Source: DASWHD01 sp036393335 (GTDB lineage Bacteria > CG2-30-53-67 > CG2-30-70-394). From it: a DNA stretch of 13,010 nucleotides. The notes below the pieces were generated by a model. It did no database searches and was not told where the DNA came from. It saw only the letters and a program-made list of their open reading frames with translations. Positions 6,907-13,010 of the stretch are shown in pieces. Every line of letters begins with the position of its first letter. Position 1 is the stretch's first letter. The position numbers and the translations under genes were made by a program. The stretch spans positions 1 through 13,010 of the forward strand of contig DASWHD010000016.1 of the NCBI GenBank assembly GCA_036393335.1, given 5' to 3'.

Positions 6907-7230
6907 TCAGAAAAGGGTAAGTTCCTCGACAGCAGGCGTCGCGGTGGCCTTGGCGGCGCGAGCGGGGGGGTCCTTTGTGGGAGGAACTGGATCGGTCTCA
7001 GCGGTGAGTGCCTGCGACAGGGTGGCGTCCATGACCTCCAGCCGTTTGCGAATCGTCTCCCGCTCCTCACGCAGGGTGGCGACCTCCCGGCGCAGCCCCT
7101 GGCTCTCGTGCTCCATCGCGCTCAGTCGACCCTGCAAGCGGTCGCACTCTCGGCGCAGATCTTCGGCCATTTGCACGAGTCGCGTGGTTGCTCCTGCCAA
7201 TTGGGCAAGGCGCTTGTCCTGGGTCTCCAT
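6907..7230 (-). CDS. zapB: ZapB-like coiled-coil protein (TIGR02449 type)
   Basis: This 107-residue protein is a coiled coil over about residues 5-80 (RLAQLAGATTRLVQMAEDLR, then SQGLRREVATLREERETI) with heptad Leu spacing and no membrane segment. Small coiled-coil proteins of the TIGR02449/ZapB type directly upstream of zapA are usual in Gammaproteobacteria; they link ZapA to the Z ring and chromosome. The symbol rests mainly on size, coiled coil and place. Members are usually about 70 residues, while here a Pro/Ala-rich tail (about 83-107, with PPTKDPPARAA) is added. The start at ATG 7230 has GGGAGA 6 nt upstream, and a promoter with a perfect TTGACA lies 65 nt before it. Confidence 0.75.
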   Translation of the reverse strand: METQDKRLAQLAGATTRLVQMAEDLRRECDRLQGRLSAMEHESQGLRREVATLREERETIRKRLEVMDATLSQALTAETDPVPPTKDPPARAAKATATPAVEELTLF

Positions 7231-7264
7231 GGCTCTCCCGCGTGGCAGGCGACTACTGCGCCGC

Positions 7265-7294
7265 AGGGTACGGAGAGGCCGGAAAGGGTGTCAA
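7265..7294 (-). promoter_or_regulatory. Sigma70-type promoter for zapB-zapA
   Basis: On the minus strand TTGACA (7294-7289) is a perfect -35 box, followed after 18 nt by TACCCT (7270-7265), a 3-of-6 match to the -10 box. The predicted start of transcription near 7258 gives a leader of about 28 nt before the zapB ATG. It could also feed 6S RNA and rarA downstream. Confidence 0.55.
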
Positions 7295-7352
7295 GGTACC
7301 GCCACGGGCCGTCGTGGCGAGGCGTGGCCGGGCGCGTGGCCGTGACGTGGTT

Positions 7353-7381
7353 TTGACGTCCCTACGATGCTCTGGGATTAT
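7353..7381 (+). promoter_or_regulatory. Sigma70-type promoter, extended -10, for TPR cassette
   Basis: TTGACG (7353-7358), a 17-nt spacer and GATTAT (7376-7381) make a good sigma70 promoter, strengthened by the TG at 7373-7374 that forms an extended -10. The predicted transcription start near 7388 leaves a leader of about 197 nt before the ATG at 7585. It is divergent from the zapB promoter with non-overlapping cores. Confidence 0.6.
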
Positions 7382-7387
7382 GCCACC

Positions 7388-7584
7388 CGCGCCGCGCGTC
7401 GCATGAGGACCGGTGATGCCGGCCCCGAGCGGTGGGATGGGTCGTGAACATCTTCGACAATTTGGCGGCTTGGCACGATGAGACCACGATGGAGACATGG
7501 GGGGTGGTGTGGTGGCGGAGCATCGGCTCGCCACAGTGGCTCCATGACGCCGGCCGCAGGGTGCAGCGGATAGGAGGATCACGG
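7388..7584 (+). other. Long untranslated leader of the TPR cassette
   Basis: About 197 nt separate the predicted transcription start from the chosen start codon. It holds a possible 14-codon open frame (ATG 7403, stop 7445-7447) without a visible ribosome binding site, a CCGG/CCGG mini-hairpin near 7411-7423, and a GGAGC/GCTCC pairing around 7515-7543. I recognise no known riboswitch. The frame of the downstream gene is open through part of this leader, from 7432. Confidence 0.35.
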
Positions 7585-8943
7585 ATGGGTCGTTTGTGGT
7601 GGTTGTGGCTAGTGCTCGCGATCACGTGCGTGCTTCCCGCCTGGGCGGAAGACGTCGATCAGGCGAAAGTCCACTTCGATGCCGGCATTCGCCACTTCAA
7701 CGCGGGCGAGCTGGATGCCGCATTGAAGGAATTTAAGGAGTCGGCCGAGCTCAACCCGCGCTCGGCGGAGACCTTGAATAACATCGCCGCGATCTACAAC
7801 GAGATGGGCATGTTCGGCCAGGCGGAGGACTACTTTCAGAAGGCACGCCGTCTCAACCCGGACTACGAGCTGGCGCACTACAACCTTGCCCGTCTCTACC
7901 TCACGCTGGCGCGCGACGAGTACCAGCACGTCATCCGCCTCACCAAAGACCCGGGTCGGGCAGAGGAGGCACGGAGTTATCTGAAGTCCCTTGACGAAGT
8001 CCTCGGCAATGAGGCCACGGAGGGGATTAAGGTCGAGCCGCCACCCGCCGCGGCGCGGCCGGAGCCGGCCCCCGACCCAGGCAAGCTGGTACCTGCCGGA
8101 TCGGTCGACGCCCTTTTCCAAGAGGCCAAGCTCGCCCATGCCAATGGTGACCTCGATCGGGCGGTGGAGCGTTACCGAAAGGTGGCCGATCTCCGCCCGG
8201 ACGACGCCAACGTGCAGTACAACCTCGGGTCGGCCCTGTTCACCAAGGAGGACTATCAGGGTGCGCTCGCGGCGTTCGATCTTTCCATCGAGCTGGATCC
8301 CACCAACGCCGAGACCCACCACTTCCGCGGCGCGACCCTGGAGAAGCTTGGCCGGGCCAGCGATGCGATCGCGGCGCTCAAGCAGTCGGTGGCGATCCGC
8401 GACAGCTACAAGGCCCGCTGGCTGCTCGGGGTCGTGTACGAGCAGGTGGGCGATTACGCCAGTGCGGTACAGGAGTTCGAGGCGGTGGCGCGGCTGGAGC
8501 CGGACAACAAGAAGATCAAGGAGTACCTCGAAGAGGCGCGCATGATCCTGGCCATGAAGGGCGGCGGCGAGGCGCCGGCGGCGCCGATGGCCGATCCGTG
8601 GCAGCGCGAGCGGGCGTGGCTGGAGCAGTGGCGGCAGGCGTGGGAGGCGCGCGACGCCGATCGTTACCTGGGTTTCTACTCCGAGGCGTTCAGCGCGCGC
8701 GGCTCGGGGGGTAACAAGGGCAAGGCCGCCTGGGCGGCGGAGAAGCGCGACAAGCTGAAAAGCGGTCAGCCCAAGGTGAAGATCTCCGATCTGCGTGTGC
8801 AGAAGAGCGACGACATCCTGGTCTTCTCTTTCGTCCAGGATTACCGAGACCGTGGTTATGCCGACCGCGGTCTGAAAAAGCTATTCGTCCGTGAGGAGGG
8901 GGGCACACTGCGGATCGTGAGCGAGGAGTGGCGCAAGCTGTGA
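7585..8943 (+). CDS. Exported TPR protein with NTF2-like C-terminal domain
   Basis: The 452-residue product starts at ATG 7585, which has TAGGAGGA about 6 nt upstream and is followed at once by a signal peptide (MGRLWWLWLVLAITC..., predicted cleavage after AWA, residue 21). In-frame starts from 7432 would bury this signal and are rejected. TPR repeats cover about 26-110 (FNAGELDAALKEFKESAELN and others). After a Pro/Ala-rich linker (about 150-172) more TPR repeats follow (about 172-315). The last 110 residues (about 340-452: WLEQWRQAWEARDADRYLGF ... LRIVSEEWRKL) look like the NTF2-like domain seen at the end of Csd6/Pgp2-type L,D-transpeptidase-fold proteins. The same domain ends the third gene of the cassette. 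The role is inferred to be a periplasmic scaffold or substrate-binding partner for that enzyme; no catalytic motif is visible. Confidence 0.85.
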   Translation: MGRLWWLWLVLAITCVLPAWAEDVDQAKVHFDAGIRHFNAGELDAALKEFKESAELNPRSAETLNNIAAIYNEMGMFGQAEDYFQKARRLNPDYELAHYNLARLYLTLARDEYQHVIRLTKDPGRAEEARSYLKSLDEVLGNEATEGIKVEPPPAAARPEPAPDPGKLVPAGSVDALFQEAKLAHANGDLDRAVERYRKVADLRPDDANVQYNLGSALFTKEDYQGALAAFDLSIELDPTNAETHHFRGATLEKLGRASDAIAALKQSVAIRDSYKARWLLGVVYEQVGDYASAVQEFEAVARLEPDNKKIKEYLEEARMILAMKGGGEAPAAPMADPWQRERAWLEQWRQAWEARDADRYLGFYSEAFSARGSGGNKGKAAWAAEKRDKLKSGQPKVKISDLRVQKSDDILVFSFVQDYRDRGYADRGLKKLFVREEGGTLRIVSEEWRKL

Positions 8944-9015
8944 TACCGCCTGTGAGCAACACGGGGGACCGTGATCCCGCGTGCGGTGTGGGGCGGTCGT
9001 GGACGTGGCCGAGGG

Positions 9016-9053
9016 ACGGTGCGACGCGGCGATCGCAGTCGCGCCGCCACCGT
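9016..9053 (+). repeat. Bulged hairpin between TPR genes
   Basis: ACGGTG (9016-9021) pairs with CACCGT (9048-9053), and inside it GCGGCG (9026-9031) pairs with CGCCGC (9042-9047), leaving a 4-nt bulge on the 5' side and a 10-nt loop. It lies in the 136-nt gap between the first and second cassette genes. There is no T-run after it. It may tune downstream expression or stabilise the upstream message. Confidence 0.4.
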
Positions 9054-9079
9054 GCTTGGATGACGGGTGGTGACGGGAG

Positions 9080-9454
9080 ATGAGGGGTCGGCGATCGTGG
9101 TGGCTGCTGCTGGTGGCGGTGATCGGGATTGGCGGCGTGGTCGGTCACGAGCTCGTCGCCGGCGCGGCCCGCGATCTCTCCCCCGACGAGTTCCTCGCCC
9201 GTAGCCTGCAAGAGATGGCGGCGGGCCGCATCAACGATGCCCTGGACACGGTGCGGGAGGCGGTGCGTCTCGCTCCCGACAACCCCGTGGCCCACAACAA
9301 CGCCGGTGTCATCCTCAACGCCGGTGGCCACTACGAGCTCGCCGCGCGTGAGCTGCGCATCGCCGTGCGCCTCGCCCCCGACTATGAAGAGGCGCATTAC
9401 AATCTCGCCCACGTCTATCTCAACCTCGCGCGCCAGTACCAGCGCGGCAGGTAG
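9080..9454 (+). CDS. Small membrane-anchored TPR protein
   Basis: This 124-residue protein has a Trp-containing hydrophobic segment near the N-terminus (about 7-24, WWLLLVAVIGIGGVVGHEL) with no clear cleavage site, so it is probably an inner-membrane anchor. Two to three TPR units follow (about 34-120, with GRINDALDTVREAVRLAPDN and ELAARELRIAVRLAPDY). It aligns along its length with residues 26-115 of the preceding gene product; both carry the run DYE-AHYNLA-xYL-LAR. The start ATG 9080 has a GGGAG very close upstream, and no better start is in frame. The gene ends 9 nt before the next start, so the two are surely co-transcribed. It probably recruits or orders the L,D-transpeptidase-fold enzyme at the membrane; this is inference from context. 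Confidence 0.8.
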   Translation: MRGRRSWWLLLVAVIGIGGVVGHELVAGAARDLSPDEFLARSLQEMAAGRINDALDTVREAVRLAPDNPVAHNNAGVILNAGGHYELAARELRIAVRLAPDYEEAHYNLAHVYLNLARQYQRGR

Positions 9455-9463
9455 CACCTCTCT

Positions 9464-11059
9464 GTGGAACGCCGACCCGCCATGTGCGCACCACCCGCCC
9501 GTCGCGGCAGCAGGCGCGCGTGGGGCTGGGTGCTGTGTGTCGCGCTCGCCCATACGGCATGGCTGCCGCTGGCAGTGGCGGATGACTGGCGCGCGCGCGG
9601 CACGGTGGCCTTTCGTGGCGGTGACCTCGACGGTGCCCTCGCCGCTTTCACCCGGGCCGCGGTCGTGGCACCGGAGGATGCGGTGCTGTGGAACAACGTC
9701 GCCGTGGTGTTGTGGCGCCTGGGGGAAGGAGATGCCGCGCGCCTCGCGGTCGCGGAGGCACTGGCCATGCGCACGCCCTACCCCGAGGCGATCGCCAACC
9801 AGCGCCACTTTGCCGGTCACGACGCCCCGCAGGCCAAGGCGGGTATTCCCCACGGCGAGGTGCGTTTCCTCCGTGCCCTCCTCGACCGACGGCGCCAGGC
9901 GCGGGTTGCAGCACGCACCCCGGTCGCGGCGCCGCCGTCGGTAGCCGTCCAGGCCAAGTCCAACGCGCCAGGTCCGCCGCTGACTGTGGAGACCGCCGCG
10001 CCGGACCTTCCTCCAATGCCGCCCCAGCCCCGTCCGCTCCAGCGCATGGTGGCGCGCTACGAGCCCGTGCGTCCCGCCGCCCCGCCAACCGTGGCGAATC
10101 GGCCGCCGCTGCCATCGCTGCTCCCCACTGCTATGGCACAACACGAAACACCTGCAGAAGCAGTGGCGGTCGCGCCGGTGCCGGTGGCAGAGGCGACCCA
10201 GGCCGAGGGCGAGCCCTCCAGTGAGGCGGTCCCGGCGGCCCTCGTCTATCTGCCCGCGGGTGTCCCGGACGTGCTCGTCGTGGACAAGGGCGCCCACCGT
10301 CTCTACCACTACCGTGGGACCGTGGCCGGGCCGCGGCAGGTGGCGAGCTACTCTTGCGTCGTCGGCAAGAACGCCGGGCGCAAGGAGGTCGCTGGCGACC
10401 TGCGCACGCCGGAGGGCGTGTACTTTATCGAGGAGCTCCTGACCGACACCCAGCTCGCCCCGCGCTACGGCGTGCTGGCCTATCCTACCGATTATCCCAA
10501 CAGCTTCGACCATATCGCCGGGCGGCGCGGCAATGGCATCTGGCTCCACGGCACCGACGAACCCGAGCGTCTGGCACTGCGCGACGATTCCCAGGGCTGC
10601 GTGGTGCTGGCTAACGACGACCTCCTCTCCCTGTCGCGCGCCGTGCGTGAGGGCCGGACGCCGATGGTGGTTGTCGCCGCCATCGACTGGGTCGAGCCGC
10701 AGGCCTCCGCGACACGCGCGGCACAGATTACGGGCTGGCTCGACGGATGGCGGGCCGACTGGGAGCAGGGCGACCTGGAGGCGTACCGCGCCCGCTACGG
10801 GCGCGAGTTCTTCCGCCTCGCCCACACTCGGCCGAGCACCTGGCTGCGGCGCAAGCAGATACTTCTGCAAGCGGAGGGGCGCCGTGAGATCGAGCTTGCC
10901 GGCATGACCATCCTGCGTTCCGGCGAGCAGCTCGTGGTGGTGTGCAGCCAGACCTACCGTTCGCCGCGCCACACCGACACCGGCACCAAGCGCATCTACC
11001 TCGCCGCCGACGGCCGTGACTACCGCATCGTCGCCGAGAAGTGGCTCCCGGCGGGGTAG
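9464..11059 (+). CDS. L,D-transpeptidase/carboxypeptidase-fold enzyme, TPR and NTF2-like domains
   Basis: Periplasmic YkuD-fold peptidoglycan enzyme of 531 residues from GTG 9464 (525 from ATG 9482; only the GTG has a plausible AGGTAG upstream). A signal peptide spans about 14-39 (WVLCVALAHTAWLPLAVA). One or two TPR units follow (about 41-100), then a Pro/Ala-rich linker (about 145-255). The YkuD domain (about 262-405) has YPNSFD (345-350), GIWLHGTD with His362, and SQGCVVL with the catalytic Cys379. The C-terminal NTF2-like domain is about 420-531 (WLDGWRADWEQGDLEAYRAR). The YkuD plus NTF2 order is that of Helicobacter Csd6 and Campylobacter Pgp2, L,D-carboxypeptidases that trim tetrapeptides to tripeptides and set helical shape, so a carboxypeptidase is as likely as a transpeptidase. 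It is the last gene of the cassette. Confidence 0.88.
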   Translation: MERRPAMCAPPARRGSRRAWGWVLCVALAHTAWLPLAVADDWRARGTVAFRGGDLDGALAAFTRAAVVAPEDAVLWNNVAVVLWRLGEGDAARLAVAEALAMRTPYPEAIANQRHFAGHDAPQAKAGIPHGEVRFLRALLDRRRQARVAARTPVAAPPSVAVQAKSNAPGPPLTVETAAPDLPPMPPQPRPLQRMVARYEPVRPAAPPTVANRPPLPSLLPTAMAQHETPAEAVAVAPVPVAEATQAEGEPSSEAVPAALVYLPAGVPDVLVVDKGAHRLYHYRGTVAGPRQVASYSCVVGKNAGRKEVAGDLRTPEGVYFIEELLTDTQLAPRYGVLAYPTDYPNSFDHIAGRRGNGIWLHGTDEPERLALRDDSQGCVVLANDDLLSLSRAVREGRTPMVVVAAIDWVEPQASATRAAQITGWLDGWRADWEQGDLEAYRARYGREFFRLAHTRPSTWLRRKQILLQAEGRREIELAGMTILRSGEQLVVVCSQTYRSPRHTDTGTKRIYLAADGRDYRIVAEKWLPAG

Positions 11060-11101
11060 GGGCCGCGACCCCTGCTTCAGCACCTAACGCGGCACGCGCG
11101 G

Positions 11102-11156
11102 CTGCCCTTACGGCAAGGCTCGCCTCCGAGTCGCATTGCCGCCGAGCCTCGGGCAG
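11102..11156. repeat. Two-step inverted repeat
   Basis: CTGCCC (11102-11107) pairs with GGGCAG (11151-11156), and inside it AGGCTCG (11116-11122) pairs perfectly with CGAGCCT (11143-11149). The 13 pairs are separated by an 8-nt bulge on one side and one base on the other. No T-run follows. It may be an RNA structural element or a remnant of a mobile element end. Confidence 0.5.
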
Positions 11157-11289
11157 TGCAGCCAGCGACTTGGGGAACGCGGGAAGCCAGGAAACCACGA
11201 GGAAGCCCTCGGGCTAGCCCGCATTTCTCACCAGGGATCGTGGCGAGACCGTGCCAACGCCCGTAGATCCTGGCCGGCCCGCGGTAGGA

Positions 11290-11364
11290 GCCGGTTGCAC
11301 CGGCGACCCGCGCCGCCAGGCTGGCGCCGCTGACGCGGCAGGCCCGAAGGGCCGGGGTCGCCGG
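11290..11364. repeat. Cloverleaf-like inverted-repeat cluster
   Basis: A perfect 10-bp stem (11300-11309 with 11355-11364) closes about 45 nt that contain three consecutive hairpins: GCCA/TGGC (11315-11325), GCCGC-TGAC-GCGGC (11326-11339) and GGCCC-GAA-GGGCC (11341-11353). The left arm of the outer stem also takes part in an alternative hairpin, GCCGGT-TGC-ACCGGC (11290-11304), so two folds exclude each other. It is not a tRNA: there is no anticodon arm or T-loop consensus. The GTAGGAGCCGG at 11284-11294 resembles the head of REP sequences. Confidence 0.55.
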
Positions 11365-11436
11365 AGGGATTCGGCTGGTTTAGCCCAGTCAAGGGTTCTT
11401 GGGAGGGTTTTGAAGAAGGTTTGGATTTTGGGGGTC

Positions 11437-11468
11437 GCCCCCCGTCCCCCCGCGGGGGGAAGGGGGGC
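11437..11468. repeat. G/C-only palindrome
   Basis: GCCCCCC (11437-11443) pairs with GGGGGGC (11462-11468), and the interior CCCCCCG/CGGGGGG (11446-11459) is itself a 14-base palindrome; only a GT/AA mismatch interrupts. Almost no bases are left for a loop in RNA, so as DNA it is a cruciform candidate and as RNA a very stable hairpin. It lacks a flanking T-run. Confidence 0.65.
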
Positions 11469-11720
11469 GCGGCGCCTGCGGGGTGTGCCCTTGGGACTCG
11501 TTCTAGACCCAACGCTGGTGCTTTCGAGGTCGGTCAGAGGCCGCCTCGGCAGTGCTTCATTCGGGTTGCCAGAACTTCAGGGGGTTCCGATTCTCCTACC
11601 CGAGGTCAGGCGCCAGCCCGCCTCCAATCGCATCCTGGAAATCCCCCAGCGGGCGTCGTGGTCGGTCTCCTTAGGAAGGGGCGTTAGGGAAGGGCGAAGA
11701 GGCGAGGAACCGGGCAGGGG

Positions 11721-12982
11721 TTAGGCGGGAGTGGATACGGGGGCATACGCCACGCGATCCCGTGCCAGCGCGGTGAGCACGCGCAAGAGCTTGCGCATCA
11801 TCGCCACCACGGCCCGGAGCTTGACCACGCCATGGTCCACCAGCCGGCGGTAGGCGCCATGAAAGACCCCGCCCTCCTGCACCAACCGCAGGACGGCAAA
11901 GAACAGGAGATGCCGTAGGCGAGAGCGGCCCCGTTGGGTGAGGCGGTAGACCACTCGCTCGGGCGTGCGCTTCCCCGAGGCGCTCGCATACAGGTTGAGC
12001 CCGGCGTGTTTGAGCACCGCCTGGACATTGGTAAAGTCGGCCAGCGGGCCGGTCTCGCCGAGAATTCGGGCGGCGCACACCCGGCCCAGGTTGGGCACGC
12101 TGGCCAGCCATTCCCCTTCCGCGCAGCCGTCCAACGTGGCGGACAGCTCCGTCTCCAACGCCGTCCGCCGCGCCGCCCATCGATCGAGCTCCGCCAGCAG
12201 GAAAGACAGCTCTCCCACCCGCGCCGCCACCGCTTCGGTCGTGCCCAGGGAGTCCCGCGCCCCTTCGGTGAGCTGCACCACAAACGCCGCCCCCAGCCGG
12301 CCCCGGCTCGCCTGGCGCACCAGCCGCTCCCGGGTGGAGCGCCGCTTGGCCAGCCAGGCCGCCGGCGTCGGGGTGGCCGCCCACAAGCTGCGCCCGGTCG
12401 CCGAAAACGGATCGATCGCTGCCACGAGCTCGGGGAAGAGACCCAAGGCCACGTCGCGCGCCTGGTTCTTCAGCGCGGTGATCCGCTGCGTCGCCCGGTG
12501 ATCCCCCTCGCCCAGCGCCCGCAGGTCCGCATAGGCGCCTTGCGGCAGTCGCAGCCAGAGGCCGTGGCCTCGCTTGGTCAGCTCCGCGATCACCCCCGCA
12601 TCCTTGGCGTCCGACTTGTTCGGCGAGTTGTCCACGAGTTCTTTGTACTTCTTCGTGTGCGCCGGCGCGATCACCCGCACCCCCACCCCGGACGCCACCA
12701 GCCGGCCGATAAACCCCTGCCAGTACGAGCCGGTGGGCTCAAATCCCACCACGATCCGCGAGCGATCCCCACCCGTGCGCTCGTCCACCCACGCCAGCAA
12801 CGCCGCGGTGCCGGCGGCGGTGTTGGCCAACGACCGCGCCGTCTCCCGCTCCCGAAGGCCGCCGCCCAGAACCGGCCGACATGCGTCTCGGACCCAATGT
12901 CCAACCCCAACACGGCAATCCCGTCCGGAATCGGTCCCTTGGAAGGCTTGACCTGCCCGTGCCGCTGCGCTCTCTTGCTCAG
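11721..12982 (-). pseudogene. IS110-family transposase, frameshifted near N-terminus
   Basis: IS110 enzymes are RuvC-like DEDD recombinases guided by a bridge RNA. Reading from about 12982 (CTG, with AGGAGA 7 nt upstream) gives SKRAQRHGQ... and the first motif VLGLDIGSETH with the first catalytic Asp. After WAAAFG the match moves to another frame, where the rest is intact for 369 codons from 12830: VGFEPTGSYW (catalytic Glu), NSPNKSDAKDAGVIA (the two other Asp), the SVPNLG segment, and the second domain with SASGKRT, whose Ser is expected to be catalytic. Dropping back one base at GGG (12853-12851) gives a smooth AFGERETARSLANTAAG, so one G was probably lost, by mutation or sequencing error. 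The total would be about 420 residues, as in long IS110 members. A GTG at 12913 is another possible start of the first part. Confidence 0.85.
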
Positions 12983-13010
12983 GGTGACGTCTCCTGTGGG
13001 TGGGGGATGA
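11721..13010 (-). mobile_element. IS110-family insertion sequence, ends not defined
   Basis: The transposase gene shows an IS110-type element entering the window from the right. IS110 elements lack clear terminal inverted repeats and make no obvious target duplication, so I cannot place the ends. The left end must lie at or below 11721, somewhere in the noncoding stretch; the right end is at or beyond 13010. In the IS110 group the bridge RNA is normally upstream of the transposase, which here would fall mostly outside the window. Confidence 0.7.

Larger units (their letters stand above)
11060..11720. other. Long noncoding stretch with strong inverted repeats
   Basis: I see no gene I can support here: short open frames exist on both strands but have no ribosome binding site, no family resemblance and biased Arg/Pro/Gly composition. 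Instead it holds several strong inverted repeats, listed separately (11102-11156, 11290-11364, 11437-11468), plus a possible 6-bp pairing at about 11611-11616 with 11650-11655. The right part lies downstream of the IS110 transposase and may contain that element's end, which I cannot place. A small hairpin over the stop of the preceding gene (11058-11062 with 11069-11073) has no T-run. Confidence 0.5.

Noticed and set aside
8690..11083. 797-codon minus-strand open frame
   Set aside because: It runs antisense through the TPR gene and the L,D-transpeptidase-fold gene, which have signal peptides, domains and catalytic residues; its translation is His/Arg/Gly-rich with no recognisable domain.
11136..11280. 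Possible group II intron or reverse-transcriptase leader
   Set aside because: Phrases such as GGGAAGCCAGG are reminiscent of intron RNA, but I find no domain V hairpin and no maturase frame.
11290..11364. tRNA or tRNA-like gene
   Set aside because: The shape is cloverleaf-like, but there is no TTCGA-type T-loop, no anticodon stem of proper size and no CCA-proximal acceptor stem.
11136..11724. Short open frames on both strands of the 660-base gap
   Set aside because: They have no ribosome binding site, no motif, Arg/Pro/Gly bias, and cross the inverted repeats.
11934..13010. 358-codon plus-strand open frame reaching the window end
   Set aside because: It is antisense to the IS110 transposase, whose DEDD motifs are all recognisable on the minus strand.
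1..13010. CRISPR array, tRNA or rRNA genes
   Set aside because: No regularly spaced repeats of 23-40 nt and no rRNA or tRNA consensus were seen on either strand.

Overview
The window is high-GC, densely coding bacterial chromosome with one insertion sequence at its right edge. It looks gammaproteobacterial. The zapB-zapA-6S RNA arrangement is the one known from Gammaproteobacteria, and the 6S RNA carries the conserved apical motif of that group. RNase Y and its usual neighbour YmdB are absent from enterics but occur in some sulfur- and iron-oxidising gammaproteobacterial lineages. I would guess something near Chromatiales or Acidiferrobacterales, but this rests on gene content only.

Layout. 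Positions 1-239 are a noncoding leader with a GC hairpin and three copies of GCTCATAA. A thioredoxin-fold protein related to 2-hydroxychromene-2-carboxylate isomerase follows (240-962, +) and converges on a long minus-strand gene series. Read 5' to 3' on the minus strand, that series is zapB-like (7230-6907), zapA (6881-6600), 6S RNA (about 6596-6426), rarA (6337-4931), rny (4926-3355), a repeat-rich spacer (3354-3163), ymdB (3162-2377) and xseA (2333-999). It combines cell division (ZapA/ZapB), global transcription control (6S RNA), replication-fork rescue (RarA), RNA decay (RNase Y), a cyclic-nucleotide phosphodiesterase (YmdB) and DNA repair (Exo VII). rarA and rny are tightly coupled: the rarA stop lies inside the rny ribosome binding site.

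Divergent from zapB, a promoter with an extended -10 drives a three-gene plus-strand cassette of exported proteins: a 452-residue TPR protein with an NTF2-like tail (7585-8943), a 124-residue membrane-anchored TPR protein (9080-9454), and an L,D-transpeptidase/carboxypeptidase-fold enzyme with an N-terminal TPR and an NTF2-like tail (9464-11059). The shared domains suggest a peptidoglycan-remodelling module of the Csd6/Pgp2 kind with TPR helpers. This is the most interesting protein-coding unit here.

From 11060 to 11720 there is no convincing gene, but there are several strong inverted repeats, including a cloverleaf-like set and a nearly pure G/C palindrome. The right edge holds an IS110-family (DEDD recombinase) transposase on the minus strand. 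Its N-terminal part is in another frame, and its best start is a CTG, so it is probably a decayed copy or a copy carrying a sequencing error.
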